Assembly (NCBI GenBank): GCA_002205965.3
Contig: NADL03000566.1
Span: forward strand, 1 to 64,000
Reading direction: 5' to 3'
Length of the DNA: 64,000 bases
Source of the DNA: Kappaphycus alvarezii
Taxonomy: Eukaryota; Rhodophyta; Florideophyceae; Gigartinales; Solieriaceae
In this document: positions 38,039 through 47,387 of the stretch, one piece after another
Position numbering within the stretch: the first letter of the stretch is position 1
Layout of the letters: the number at the start of each line of letters is the position of its first letter
Program-made: the position numbers and the translations under genes
Notes under the pieces: model-generated
The model's input: only the letters and a program-made list of their open reading frames with translations
Databases searched by the model: none
What the model was told of the DNA's origin: nothing

Positions 38039-39145
38039 CTACTTAACAAGGCCATATGACCCCTTCTCCAACGTGCTCTGAGCGAGGCGGACTCGATGAC
38101 GAAGTTTTCCGACATCACTCGGCGGGCAGACCAGGGTGACCATGAAGGGGATTTCACCCATCGCCGGGAGGGTTTTAACTCCGGTCTCTGCCACCTTGGT
38201 CGCCACCAGATCTTCGAGATCGCGGCGATCAGCGATCGATGCGATTTCCTCCACACTCAAAGTCAGCCCCATCGGTGCACGTGCACTCGCCACGATTTCG
38301 TTGTCATGATCCAGGAGCTCGACGATGACGTCCAAATTCGATTCGGCTTGGTCGGATCTACTTTCCACCTCACCGATCACGACCAAATGCTCGGTCCCGA
38401 ATCGAGTGGGGTAGAGAAATGACCGCATCGATGTTGGAAATACCCCGCGGAGTCCTTGCCCCGCTTGAGTTGAAGCGCCCGGCAACACCGATCGCTGGCC
38501 GAAATTGTCGGCTCCCAGCCGGCCGGTGATCACCAAGACCACAACACTGCCGGCAAGTAGAATCCCACTGATAAGCGCGGTAACCGACGCTTTAGAAAAG
38601 CGGTTGGTGGCATTCGACGAAGCGCTCGCTTCGAGTTCAAGCGGGCCGCTAGGCGCTCCGGCAGTGGGGCTGGGGCTCTCGTCGGTGAAGCCGAGTCCAC
38701 CGGGGATGTCTCGTTCGAGCTCCTGCGCATCCTCGTCTTCGGTCTCGGGAGGCGGAACCCAGCCTGCCAGGTCGTAAACCGCCGTAGAGTGGCCCTCTGG
38801 GTCATCGGGCGAAAGCGAGTCGTGGAGGGTAGGGTTCGACGATGGAGATGGTTGAAGGTCACTCGATATATCTGAGCGGGTCGAGGCTTGATGCAGTGCA
38901 TTAGGCGGGCGATCGGCATCTGCGAGCTCTTCGAGTGGTCTTATCTTCGAATCGTCGAGCTGAGCAATGTCGGCGTCGACGTTGGGCCTCGGTGAGGTCT
39001 CGGATTGTGTTGCCATAATAGACCAAGGATTGCCGACTCTAAACACGTGCGAACAGATCGAGCAGCGTACCGTTGCGCCGTGTGCGCCGATGCTCGATGC
39101 ATCCAGGTTGAAGCGCGTTTGGCAGCTTGCGCATTCAACAATCAT
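38039..39145 (-). CDS. Zinc-ribbon (MJ0042-type) membrane protein with DUF3426-like end
   Basis: The start at 39145 gives MIVECASCQTRFNLDASSIG, a zinc ribbon with C-x2-C (CASC) and a second pair CSIC about 18 residues later. A long acidic, low-complexity linker (about 50-190) follows. One membrane helix (SGILLAGSVVVLVITG) precedes a C-terminal periplasmic domain resembling DUF3426. Such proteins are common in Myxococcota and are of unknown function. It lies between tolB and the Xre/RES pair on the same strand, 141 bases after tolB and 5 bases before the antitoxin gene. Confidence 0.82.
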   Translation of the reverse strand: MIVECASCQTRFNLDASSIGAHGATVRCSICSHVFRVGNPWSIMATQSETSPRPNVDADIAQLDDSKIRPLEELADADRPPNALHQASTRSDISSDLQPSPSSNPTLHDSLSPDDPEGHSTAVYDLAGWVPPPETEDEDAQELERDIPGGLGFTDESPSPTAGAPSGPLELEASASSNATNRFSKASVTALISGILLAGSVVVLVITGRLGADNFGQRSVLPGASTQAGQGLRGVFPTSMRSFLYPTRFGTEHLVVIGEVESRSDQAESNLDVIVELLDHDNEIVASARAPMGLTLSVEEIASIADRRDLEDLVATKVAETGVKTLPAMGEIPFMVTLVCPPSDVGKLRHRVRLAQSTLEKGSYGLVK

Positions 39146-39285
39146 GGGAGAGACATCCTTCTGGCGCAACGTCCTGAGGGTGAGGTCATAGACTGAGGTG
39201 GGCGGCCAGAGCAACTCCGCGTGGCTATCTCCACAACCTAAACAACACGCGCAATCGGGGGCTTTGGCCAGTCGTTGCGACCGAC

Positions 39286-40659
39286 CTACTTGTCAGGATA
39301 ACCCGGGGCCGGTCCCCATACCGGCGATTCATAGCCGCCATTTCGTGTCACTCGTCGTTGATTGCGGCCATCGATGTCCATCACGTAGATCTTCTTTCCG
39401 CCGCCGGGGCGACGTGTGGACGTAAAGACGATTTGATTGCCATCGGGAGAGAATGACGGACTTTCATTATTGCCCTCGTCTTGGGTCAGACGGGTGATCG
39501 ATCCGCTTGCGGGGTCGACAGTGAAGATGTCGTACTTCAAACGTTCATCGCGGGCTGTGAATACGATCTCTCCGCCGGGCCGGGGTGACCAGTCCGGCTC
39601 CTGATTGTAGGTGCCTTTGAAGGTCAGACGCCGCTGACTGCTACCGTCGGCACTCATCACGTAAATATGTGGGTTACCCGCTCGGGAGGATACAAACGCG
39701 ATTTGGCGACCATCCGGTGACCATGTCGGCGACACATCTTCGCCCCAGCTGTTGGTCAAGCGCTTCAGATTCTCGCCTTGACTGTCCATTGCGTAGATCT
39801 CGGTGTTGCCATCAATACTGAGTGTTAAAGCAATATTTGCCCCATCGGGCGAGACGGCTGCTCCGGTATTGAGACCGCGCTTATTGCTCAGCCAATCCAG
39901 CTTCTTTGTACCTAAGTTGTAGCGATAGAGGTCGGGGTTACTTTTGAGGTAGCTCGTAAAAAGCACCGCGCTGCCAGTGTTGTCCCAGCTCGGTAGGAGG
40001 CTGAGTGCGTTTGGATCACTGATGCGCCGAGCATTGCGACCGTCGTAGTCGCTGACGTAAACCGACTTGGTTTTGCCGGATGAGCGGACATAGGCCAGTT
40101 TGCTCGAGAAGATTCCCTTCTGACCCGTCAACAGCTCAACGAGCTCATCGAGGAATTTATGGGCGGCGATCGCTTCTTGGCCGATCTTCTCGACGTAGAT
40201 CTTGGAGAGCAACTCGCGCTGAGCGACGACGTCGTAGAAGCGGATCTTGGCCAATGTATGCGGTGGTTTATTTTCCACGACCGCCCGGATGAGGCCCGAG
40301 GCGCCCACGTTGCTCCACGAATCGTAAACCGGCTGGGTCCACGGTTCATCTTTTGAGGCGAGGTAGCTTCGCGGCGCAACCAATTCGAATGTTCGCACGA
40401 TCTCCGCTCCGTCGCGCAGCACGGCGGTCAGCTCTTTGGCGGCCTGCCTTCCTGCTTGCCCGCTTGGGCCTTGGAGGACGACATCCGGGATAGCCAGAGG
40501 GAACGGGCGAAAATCCGCACCGGTGACCTCGATGACCGGCGGTTGGGCGCGAAGCGCCCCGGGTGAAAAGCCGGAGATCAGCCCGGCCGCCAGAGCGATC
40601 AACCCGTTGAGACAAGCGCCACTCCATGGCGTACAAAGCGCGAAGACGTCGTTCTTCAT
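39286..40659 (-). CDS. tolB: Tol-Pal system protein TolB
   Basis: This is a periplasmic six-bladed beta-propeller of 457 residues that links Pal and TolA. The start at 40659 gives a signal peptide (SGACLNGLIALAAGLISGF, then LRA-QPP). The propeller repeats are seen as SPDGANIALTLS, SPDGRQIAFVSSRAG, and SPDGNQIVFTSTRRP. It follows tolA by 25 bases. No pal gene follows, which is unusual for the cluster. Confidence 0.93.
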   Translation of the reverse strand: MKNDVFALCTPWSGACLNGLIALAAGLISGFSPGALRAQPPVIEVTGADFRPFPLAIPDVVLQGPSGQAGRQAAKELTAVLRDGAEIVRTFELVAPRSYLASKDEPWTQPVYDSWSNVGASGLIRAVVENKPPHTLAKIRFYDVVAQRELLSKIYVEKIGQEAIAAHKFLDELVELLTGQKGIFSSKLAYVRSSGKTKSVYVSDYDGRNARRISDPNALSLLPSWDNTGSAVLFTSYLKSNPDLYRYNLGTKKLDWLSNKRGLNTGAAVSPDGANIALTLSIDGNTEIYAMDSQGENLKRLTNSWGEDVSPTWSPDGRQIAFVSSRAGNPHIYVMSADGSSQRRLTFKGTYNQEPDWSPRPGGEIVFTARDERLKYDIFTVDPASGSITRLTQDEGNNESPSFSPDGNQIVFTSTRRPGGGKKIYVMDIDGRNQRRVTRNGGYESPVWGPAPGYPDK

Positions 40660-40684
40660 CAGAATTCTCTCATCTCCAGATTTT

Positions 40685-41395
40685 TCAGCCCGCCTCGGGC
40701 TTGAACTTGACCAACACCCCGCTCGCCCATGAGTTGCCAATGCTCGCCGGCGCTTGGCCCACCTTCTTACATCGACGCGCTGCATTGACGATCTGACGAT
40801 CAACTCGTTCATCTCCCGAGCTCTTGTCGAGTCCCAAGAAACTCACACTCCCGGTGCGTTTGACCGAAACCCGCACGTGGGCGACCTTGCCCGCGACTGC
40901 GCTGCTGGCCACGCCTTCGAGGAAGAAGTGGCTTTGAAGGCAAGCGCGAAGCTCAGCCACGAAGCGCGCGCGAGCCGTTGCATCCACAAGCTCGCCGGTG
41001 TTGCCGTACTCTGAGCCACTTTCGTCGCCTTCGGGTTCGTCCATATTCTTGATGCGATCCAGGGCACTCGACAGGCGATTTTTTTGCGGCACCTTCTCTT
41101 TGGCGGTTTCTGGCGCTTTGGACTTGGGGGGGGCTTTAACCTTGGGTGCGGTTTCCTCGGTTGGAGTCGGTGCGGCCTTCTCCGGTGGCGGAGGGGCTGA
41201 CTCTTTGCGCGGCATGTACTCTTCGGGTCGTTGTTTCCCGAGGCGGGTAAGCTGCACCTCCACCGCTTCCGGCGGGGTATGCATGGCTCGGCCCGTGCCG
41301 GCATAGATCGCGATCCCCAACACCGCTACGCCATGAAGAACCATCGACAGGGTGATCGCCAGGGACAGTCCTGGATGTCGCCGTCGCTGGAGCAT
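40685..41395 (-). CDS. tolA: TolA/TonB-like energy transducer
   Basis: The 236-residue protein has one N-terminal membrane helix (about residues 9-31), a Pro/Lys/Glu-rich spacer (APPPPEKAAPTPTEETAPK), and a C-terminal domain with paired Cys (one in LRACLQSHF, one in ARRCKK) of the TonB/TolA C-terminal type. It would span the periplasm and join TolQR to TolB and Pal. It is shorter than enterobacterial TolA. It starts 4 bases after tolR. Confidence 0.88.
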   Translation of the reverse strand: MLQRRRHPGLSLAITLSMVLHGVAVLGIAIYAGTGRAMHTPPEAVEVQLTRLGKQRPEEYMPRKESAPPPPEKAAPTPTEETAPKVKAPPKSKAPETAKEKVPQKNRLSSALDRIKNMDEPEGDESGSEYGNTGELVDATARARFVAELRACLQSHFFLEGVASSAVAGKVAHVRVSVKRTGSVSFLGLDKSSGDERVDRQIVNAARRCKKVGQAPASIGNSWASGVLVKFKPEAG

Positions 41396-41399
41396 GCGA

Positions 41400-41819
41400 T
41401 CAGCGTCCGTCGGCTTTCAGCGGGTCCGTGACCATGCCCAAGTTCTCAACGCCGGCGGTTTTAAGCTTCGCCATAATGTCGACGACGAAACCGTAGGGAA
41501 GCGAGCGATCCGCGTGGAGGTAGAGCGCCTTTTCTTCCTGAAGCTTCGGGTTTTCCGAGAGCTTGGCTTCGAACTCATTGAAGGGGATCTCATCGCGGCC
41601 GATGAAAAGACGTCGGTCTTTTCGCACGGTGAGAATGAGACGCTCTTCGTCGACATTGATGGCTGGAGCATTGGTCTCGGGGAGGTCAACGTCAACCCCT
41701 TGTTGAATAAAGGGGGCGGTGACCATGAAAATGATGAGAAGAACGAGCATGATGTCGACCATCGGGGTGACGTTGATCTCGGACATCGCTCGCCCGGACC
41801 CGCCGGTATTCATCGCCAT
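41400..41819 (-). CDS. tolR: ExbD/TolR family biopolymer transport protein
   Basis: The start at ATG 41819 gives MAMNTGGSGRAMSEINVTPM, a standard TolR/ExbD N-terminus, and a 139-residue product. The single membrane helix carries the conserved Asp (VDIMLVLLIIFMV), which takes part in proton conduction with TolQ. The periplasmic part ends with YGFVVDIMAKLKTAGVENLG. The upstream Met (41870) lies in non-conserved sequence. Confidence 0.92.
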   Translation of the reverse strand: MAMNTGGSGRAMSEINVTPMVDIMLVLLIIFMVTAPFIQQGVDVDLPETNAPAINVDEERLILTVRKDRRLFIGRDEIPFNEFEAKLSENPKLQEEKALYLHADRSLPYGFVVDIMAKLKTAGVENLGMVTDPLKADGR

Positions 41820-41905
41820 GACTTCGCTCCTCCCAGCTCTATTGGTCGGTTGGCCATGTTCTTCATCCACCTGCCGTCAATGTGCGCCTCAGCAGCGTGG
41901 AGATC

Positions 41906-42649
41906 TCAGAAGAAGTGTCGCCTGATAATGTTGAGGAAATCCGCCGAAAAATTATCCATCTCCACTTCGAGTACCCGGATCCGGTTGACAAAGTAGTTGT
42001 AGGCGATCAGGGCGGGGATCGCGGCGAAGAGTCCGAAGGCGGTTGCTACCAGCGCTCCGCCGATCCCGGGAGCCACGGTCGCGAGGTTGGCGTTGCCTAA
42101 ACGGCCGATCTCCTGAAACGCGGTGACGATCCCCATAACCGTGCCCAGCAAACCGATGAAGGGCGAGGTGGAGCTGACGGTCGCGAGGAAGGGAACCAAG
42201 GATTCTAGGCCTGTGACCTCCGAGGACGAGGCGCGTCGCATGGAGCGCTGCACGCTCTCGATGGATCCCATCCCCACATCGCTTCTGGCCTCGTCACCGT
42301 CTTTTTTCTTAAGCTTGGCGAGTTCGACGTAGCCCGCGCGAAAAACCTTAGAGACCGGTGAGGCGGCCAAACTCTCGCTTTTTTGATAGATCGAGTCGAG
42401 CCGCTTGCTGCCCCAAAACACATCGAGAAAAGTATCGCTCTCGGCGTAGGCACGCGAGAGGCCGCGGGCTTTGAAGAGAATGATGGCCCAGCTGACGACG
42501 GAGAAGATCACTAAGATCACCATCACCGCCTGCTCGAAGAGCCCCGCATTCATAATGGACGACCAAAAACCGTATTCCACCGGGGGTGCGGCAGGAGTGG
42601 TCTCGTCGACCTGACCCAATGCCACCCGGATGATGCTTGATGAATCCAT
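41906..42649 (-). CDS. tolQ: TolQ/ExbB family proton channel protein
   Basis: The 247-residue protein has three membrane helices: one near residues 37-56, and two in the C-terminal half (LVPFLATVSSTSPFIGLLGTVMGIVTAF, GIGGALVATAFGLFAAIPALIAYNYF). This is the MotA/TolQ/ExbB proton channel fold. It is the first gene of tolQ-tolR-tolA-tolB. The start at 42649 lies in a 320-base divergent gap. Confidence 0.93.
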   Translation of the reverse strand: MDSSSIIRVALGQVDETTPAAPPVEYGFWSSIMNAGLFEQAVMVILVIFSVVSWAIILFKARGLSRAYAESDTFLDVFWGSKRLDSIYQKSESLAASPVSKVFRAGYVELAKLKKKDGDEARSDVGMGSIESVQRSMRRASSSEVTGLESLVPFLATVSSTSPFIGLLGTVMGIVTAFQEIGRLGNANLATVAPGIGGALVATAFGLFAAIPALIAYNYFVNRIRVLEVEMDNFSADFLNIIRRHFF

Positions 42650-42969
42650 AAATCGTCATTGATACACCACCCGCCAGATTCAGGCAATTCTATTAGAGGT
42701 CCGTAACCGACCGGTAATGCTTGACTTTTTCTAATCCGACTCAAGTTGGAACGCCGGGGAAGTTTTTTACGCTTCCTCCATAGATCCTCGATTGGAAGGC
42801 AGGTCATCAACGATGAGTTTTAATTTATGACTCTAATTCAATGAAAAAGAATGTAAATAGATCAGGCAGACTTTGTCGGCTTATTTGCGGAAGTTGATGT
42901 GCTCGCTAAGCTCCAGGCTTCACATTCAAACACACACTCCATCCGGAGTGATGTAAGGAGCTTTGGGTT
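42650..42969. other. 320-base divergent gap between tolQ and the SdpC-like gene
   Basis: No coding sequence is convincing; a tiny 18-codon frame at 42841 was set aside. The middle (about 42810-42870) is AT-rich, suggesting promoters for the divergent genes. A strong AAGGAG ribosome binding site lies at 42956-42961 before the SdpC-like start. I could not assign a credible -35/-10 pair. Confidence 0.45.
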
Positions 42970-43527
42970 ATGAAACTTCTGTTTCAAGGGCTTAGCTATA
43001 CTGCGCTAGGTCTCATTTTATCGGTATCGGCAGGATGCGGTAGCGAGCCTGTCGGTGAAGAGTCATTCACCGACGAAGAGCTTTTTGAAGCGGTGATGTT
43101 TTTGCAGGGACCAGCGGTAGCGAGCCTGCCGGAGTCGGTTGTGAGCTTGTCAAAAACGCGTATACGGTTAGATGGACCCACCTCTGGATACAACGAATTT
43201 GTTCAATCCATCGTGGACGAGGTTGCCGTAAATTACCCGGCTTTCCTCGCCGAATTCGGCGCCGCAGTACGCAGCGGTGATGAACGTGTCGTCGAAGACG
43301 AGTTCGACGATATGATTTCAGTATTGACTGATTTGTATTTGGGAGAATATCACACTCGTTCTTATAATAGGCTTGGCAGATCTCTCCTTGAGTGTAAAGT
43401 GCAGGAGTTTGTATTCGACGATGGTTCGGTGATTGTTATCCCTGGTCCCAATTCTCCGTTATGTGACCCCTGTTTCACGCTCGAACCACACTTGGGCCCG
43501 CCGCTAGGCTGTAATCCTGATGATTGA
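42970..43527 (+). CDS. SdpC-like lipoprotein/peptide precursor
   Basis: The 185-residue product has a lipoprotein signal ending SVSAGC. The segment after it, FTDEELFEAVMFLQGPAVASLPE, matches my recall of the SdpC family (antimicrobial/cannibalism-peptide precursors), in which related proteins from Myxococcota have a similar F-x-GEE-LF...GP/GE-VA pattern. Cysteines occur near the end (LLECK, CDPC). No sdpA, sdpB, sdpR or sdpI genes are adjacent, so the role is uncertain. A strong intrinsic terminator follows. Confidence 0.6.
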   Translation: MKLLFQGLSYTALGLILSVSAGCGSEPVGEESFTDEELFEAVMFLQGPAVASLPESVVSLSKTRIRLDGPTSGYNEFVQSIVDEVAVNYPAFLAEFGAAVRSGDERVVEDEFDDMISVLTDLYLGEYHTRSYNRLGRSLLECKVQEFVFDDGSVIVIPGPNSPLCDPCFTLEPHLGPPLGCNPDD

Positions 43528-43554
43528 TCCATAACTACAGTAATGTAACGCTTC

Positions 43555-43590
43555 CGCGACGCCTTAAAGCGTCGCGACAGGCATTTTTTC
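43555..43590 (+). terminator. Intrinsic terminator of the SdpC-like gene
   Basis: CGCGACGC (43555-43562) and GCGTCGCG (43569-43576) form an 8-bp GC-rich stem with a 6-base loop (CTTAAA). It is followed by a T6 tract beginning at 43583. It lies 27 bases after the SdpC-like stop, the clearest rho-independent terminator in the window. Confidence 0.88.
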
Positions 43591-43697
43591 TGTCTCGGAA
43601 GTAACGGGCTATCCTACCCTCCTTGAAAGCGGAGCCACCTTTTCGCATCGCGACATCACGCAGGTCGCGAGGCGAACTCTCGTGGTCGGCCGCAGAA

Positions 43698-44515
43698 TCA
43701 TCCGCCGTTAGCTCGTGAGAAGCTGAACGTCTGGCCTCGCTGATGGAGTTTGAGCTCGCTGACTTCACCGTTGATCGTCTTAAACACGATCTTGATGTCG
43801 GCTCGACTGTAGACGAACTTGGTATCGCCTTGGCGTGTCAACGGAAAAGCAGATTGTCCAGTCGCCCGCGCCCAAAGGACGTTGCTGCAACGGGTGACAT
43901 TGAGGTCGACGAGAGACCGTCCGATTCGTAGTCGCCCACCAAGGCGTCAAGGCGCTCAGCACTGACCATGATTTTCTCAGTCGATAAGACGTTAGTGGGC
44001 TTGCCATACGCCGCTATGCCCCCAACTCGACCGCTCATAAGAAGGAATTTGCATCAGGCCTCTGCCGAGACGGTAGCGCAGCGTCATCATGCGCTCTAAA
44101 GACGCGTCGTTCACCAGATCGCCCGCAAAGAGAGCACGAGCGAACATACAGAGCTCTGCAGGCGTGGATACCATCGCCCCAGCAGCACCCAAAGCCGTCG
44201 AGTCTGTCGCTCTCATGGTTTTCCAATGGTTACTCACCCAAACCATCGAGTCGGCTTCGTCCTCTTGAAGCCGAATGGGGCCACCCTAGCGCGTTCGCGT
44301 GACGTTCAACTTGTCGAAAATGCGATGACGCAGCACCTCAGAATACGACATCTCGGTGATTTTTCCGATCATGAGCCCCAAGATCATGTAGCCGCTATTC
44401 GAATATTCCACGCGGGCCCCAGGCTTAAAAACGGCATCGTACGACGCGATTTTGGCGCTCAGATCGCTCGATAATTGGGCGCCGGATTCGTGCTAATCAG
44501 CTCCCGTGCACCCGC
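43698..44515 (-). pseudogene. Remnant of a beta-lactamase-fold (serine hydrolase/DD-peptidase-like) gene
   Basis: On the minus strand the sequence encodes, in pieces, parts of the class C beta-lactamase/D-aminopeptidase family. Upstream is a HESGAQ motif (normally HTSG), then VEYSNSGYMILGLMI. Next is GAAGAMVSTPAELCMFARALF with LMQIPSYERSSWGHSGV, and finally a C-terminal domain with LDALVGDYESDG. These lie in different frames and include stop codons, and the SxxK-bearing N-terminal third is missing. The last stop (43698) closes a readable C-terminus. It is therefore a decayed, truncated gene, not sequence error alone. Confidence 0.78.
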
Positions 44516-44685
44516 TCCGACACCTAACGTCGTCGTCTCGGGGATGGCCGCTCTTCCATCAGAACACGATGCCTAAACGTGCTGCACTGATTGGGTGGGA
44601 AGGGGGCGTGGAGCCCTGCCGGCGCTTGGGTGCTCGGGTAACAGGCGCTTGTCTCCGGAATCGTCGTTGGCGTAAGCTCTGGCCG

Positions 44686-45225
44686 ATGCCAAAAAAAAGG
44701 GATAATATCGGCGGTGTTGGTCCCGACCACCTCGGCGATCTCGGCGACGGCGGTACGAGCGAGGATCGCGGTGCGCTAGAGCTCGACCTCTCCCGGGAAC
44801 CTGAGGCGGCTGTGCCTGAGCTCCAAGCCTCGTTTCAGGATGAGTTTCCCCTCGATATGGGGTTCGAGATGAACGACGATGGCGCATGGGCGCCTCTTGG
44901 GGCGCTGCTCGATGGGAGCGACGACGATGCACCGCCACTGCTGCCCAGAGGCATCGGCGAACCGTCGGCTCAGAGCCGAGTGGCTCTGGACTCGCCTCAC
45001 CCCGATCCTAAGGTGTTAGCGGCGTTAGAGCATTTGGCGGGAGCTTCAGTTGAACCGCAGCAGGCGCGCGCGCATCTCACCTCAGCGTTTCGCGGCGAAA
45101 ACTACGATTCGAAGGCATTACCCGACGCGCGTCAGATCGCGCTCGGTTTGGGTCGCTATTTGGTAAGCCGGGGTCATGACGCTGAAGCGCTGGCCGAGGT
45201 GATCGTCGCGCAGGTATTACGCTAG
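44686..45225 (+). CDS. Acidic hypothetical protein
   Basis: The 179-residue product is likely to start at ATG 44686 (MPKKRDNIGGVGPDHLGD). It is rich in Asp, Glu and Gly, with a long disordered-looking first half. The last 60 residues form a helical region (VLAALEHLAGASVEPQQ, DARQIALGLGRYLVSRGHDAEALAEVIVAQVL). No signal peptide or known domain is seen. It lies 76 bases upstream of ccmF on the same strand and may share a promoter with it. Confidence 0.62.
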   Translation: MPKKRDNIGGVGPDHLGDLGDGGTSEDRGALELDLSREPEAAVPELQASFQDEFPLDMGFEMNDDGAWAPLGALLDGSDDDAPPLLPRGIGEPSAQSRVALDSPHPDPKVLAALEHLAGASVEPQQARAHLTSAFRGENYDSKALPDARQIALGLGRYLVSRGHDAEALAEVIVAQVLR

Positions 45226-45301
45226 GGCAGAAGCTTCGCGGCGGGGTGCATCGCATCGAGGGTATGCGCCGATGCGGGCCGGCTCACAGGAGGAGGCGAT
45301 T

Positions 45302-47290
45302 TTGAACGCGATCATGGGTCAGGTGTGTGTCCTCATCGGCCTCGCTGCGGCAGCTTTCGGAAGTGTCACGGGCTTCGTCGGCGGGGCGAAGCAAAATCTC
45401 CGTCTGCTTGGCTTGACGCGCGTTGCGGTCTACGCCTTCGCCGCGGCGATGACCCTCGCCAATTTGGTGATGATCCGCGCGCTGCTCCAGCACGACTTTT
45501 CCGTGAGCTACGTCGCGCAAGTCGGCAGCCGCCAGACCCCCACCTGGGTGACGATCGTATCTCTGTGGAGCTCCCTCGAGGGGTCGATTCTCTTCTGGGG
45601 TGCCGTGCTTGGGGTCTATCTCGCCGCCTTTACCTTCTTCAATCGTGACCGCTACCGTGAGTACATGGCTTACGCCTTGGCGGTCATGCTAGTCGTGGGT
45701 GCGTTTTTTGCTCTGCTTATCTCCGGCCCTGCGATCCCGTTCACGCTGCTCGATCCGGTCCCCCCCGACGGCCCGGGTCCGAATCCTCTCCTCCAGAATC
45801 ATATTCTCATGGTGATCCATCCGCCGTCACTCTATCTCGGCTACGTCGGCATGACCGTGCCGTTTGGTATCGCCTGTGCCGCGCTCCTAAGGGGGCGTCT
45901 ATCCGAAGGGTGGCTCAAGCCGCTTCGTCGCTGGACGATGATCCCGTGGACGTTTTTGTCGATCGGGATCGTTCTCGGGGGTTGGTGGGCGTATGAGGTT
46001 CTCGGTTGGGGCGGCTACTGGGCTTGGGACCCGGTTGAAAATGCGTCGTTCCTGCCGTGGCTCGCCGCTACCGGCTATCTGCATTCCACCGTGGTCCAGG
46101 AGCGTAAACGCATCCTGAAGGCCTGGACCCTGGCGTTAGTTCTGGCGGCGTTTTTGTTAACTCTGCTCGGGACCTTCATGACACGCAGTGGGGTTTTTAA
46201 CTCGGTCCATAGCTTTACCCAATCGCCTATCGGCCCGATCTTTCTGGCTTTCTTAGTGGTGTGTACCGTGGCGTCGATCGTGCTCCTCGCCGGTCGCTCG
46301 CACCTTCTTGAAGCGGAAGGGCGTATCGAAGCGTTTGCGAGCCGAGAGAGTGCGTTTCTCTTCAATAATCTGCTTTTTGCCGTATTCACATTCACGGTTT
46401 TGCTCGGCACGGTATTTCCGTTGATCACCGAGGCGGTGCGTGGGGTGCAGGTGAGTGTTGGAGAGCCCTACTTCAATCGCATGGCGGTTCCCATCGGCTT
46501 GGCGATGGTGTTCATGATGGGGGTGGGGCCGGTGTTGCCCTGGGGCAAACCCAAGTTCGATGTGGTATTGAAGAGCTTTGTCGCCCCTTTACTGATCGGA
46601 GCGGTGGTCGCGGCGCTAGCGCGGGTTCTCGGGGTTCGTTCATGGCTCGTGCTTTTAAGCGTTATGCTTTGTGGTTTTGCGGCCGCCGTGTCGGGCGAAC
46701 AGATCGCGCGGCCGGTGCTCGAACGTCGGGTCCGTCGGCAGGAAAACTGGGGAACGTCGATCGCTCGGGTGGTGTCGGCGCATCGCCGGCGGATGGGTGG
46801 GCATCTTGTCCACCTTGCGGTTGTGCTGCTCGTCGCGGCGATCAGCGTCTCCACGGGCTACAAGACCAGCGCCGAAGCTTCCCTTACCCGCGGTGAATCG
46901 ATGAAGTTGGACGATTATATCCTGACTTACGAAGACACCTTGGTACGCAACTATCCTCATAAACGCTCGACTTTTGCCCGGATCCGCGTGGAGAGAAACG
47001 GTGAGAATCTCGGGGTTCTTGAGCCAGCGCTGAACCACTATGCTCGTCAGCGCGAGCCTATCGGAACGCCTGATGTTCGTTCGGGACTGGGCTCCGATCT
47101 TTATCTTTCGCTGCTGTCCTACCGCGAAGACGGAAGTCGGGTAGGGTTGCGGGCTTTTCGACTTCCGATGGTGGCATGGCTGTGGTGGTCGATCCCGCTC
47201 ATCGCGGTGGGCTCGGTTGTGAGTTTATGGCCCAGTCGTCGTCGTCGTGCGCGAGTGCTTGCGGCGCCCGGAGCGAGTATTCCAAGTTGA
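45302..47290 (+). CDS. ccmF: Cytochrome c-type biogenesis protein CcmF (heme lyase)
   Basis: This is a multi-spanning heme lyase subunit. The central tryptophan-rich motif is WGGYWAWDPVENASFLPWL, followed by a His-bearing ATGYLHST segment, and later LGTFMTRSGVFNSVHSF. It is 662 residues from TTG 45302; that start follows AGGAGGAGG by 5 bases, so it is preferred over ATG 45272 (upstream) or 45314 (MGQVCVLIG). It is the first gene of ccmF-G-H-I. The CcmC/CcmE heme-handling genes are not in the window. Confidence 0.92.
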   Translation: MNAIMGQVCVLIGLAAAAFGSVTGFVGGAKQNLRLLGLTRVAVYAFAAAMTLANLVMIRALLQHDFSVSYVAQVGSRQTPTWVTIVSLWSSLEGSILFWGAVLGVYLAAFTFFNRDRYREYMAYALAVMLVVGAFFALLISGPAIPFTLLDPVPPDGPGPNPLLQNHILMVIHPPSLYLGYVGMTVPFGIACAALLRGRLSEGWLKPLRRWTMIPWTFLSIGIVLGGWWAYEVLGWGGYWAWDPVENASFLPWLAATGYLHSTVVQERKRILKAWTLALVLAAFLLTLLGTFMTRSGVFNSVHSFTQSPIGPIFLAFLVVCTVASIVLLAGRSHLLEAEGRIEAFASRESAFLFNNLLFAVFTFTVLLGTVFPLITEAVRGVQVSVGEPYFNRMAVPIGLAMVFMMGVGPVLPWGKPKFDVVLKSFVAPLLIGAVVAALARVLGVRSWLVLLSVMLCGFAAAVSGEQIARPVLERRVRRQENWGTSIARVVSAHRRRMGGHLVHLAVVLLVAAISVSTGYKTSAEASLTRGESMKLDDYILTYEDTLVRNYPHKRSTFARIRVERNGENLGVLEPALNHYARQREPIGTPDVRSGLGSDLYLSLLSYREDGSRVGLRAFRLPMVAWLWWSIPLIAVGSVVSLWPSRRRRARVLAAPGASIPS

Positions 47291-47387
47291 GTGGTTTTCT
47301 GGGTGATGCGCGGCGAAGCTGAAATGACCACCGACGTAGCACCCTCCAGGTGATGGCCGTACCGCGGGGGAGGAAGAAGACGAGGCG

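Noticed and set aside
39146..39285. A pal gene downstream of tolB
   Set aside because: The 140-base gap contains no OmpA-like coding sequence; the next gene is a zinc-ribbon protein. pal must lie elsewhere.
42841..42897. 18-codon frame starting MKKNVNRS in the tolQ/SdpC-like gap
   Set aside because: It has no Shine-Dalgarno sequence and nothing suggests a leader peptide; chance AT-rich frame.
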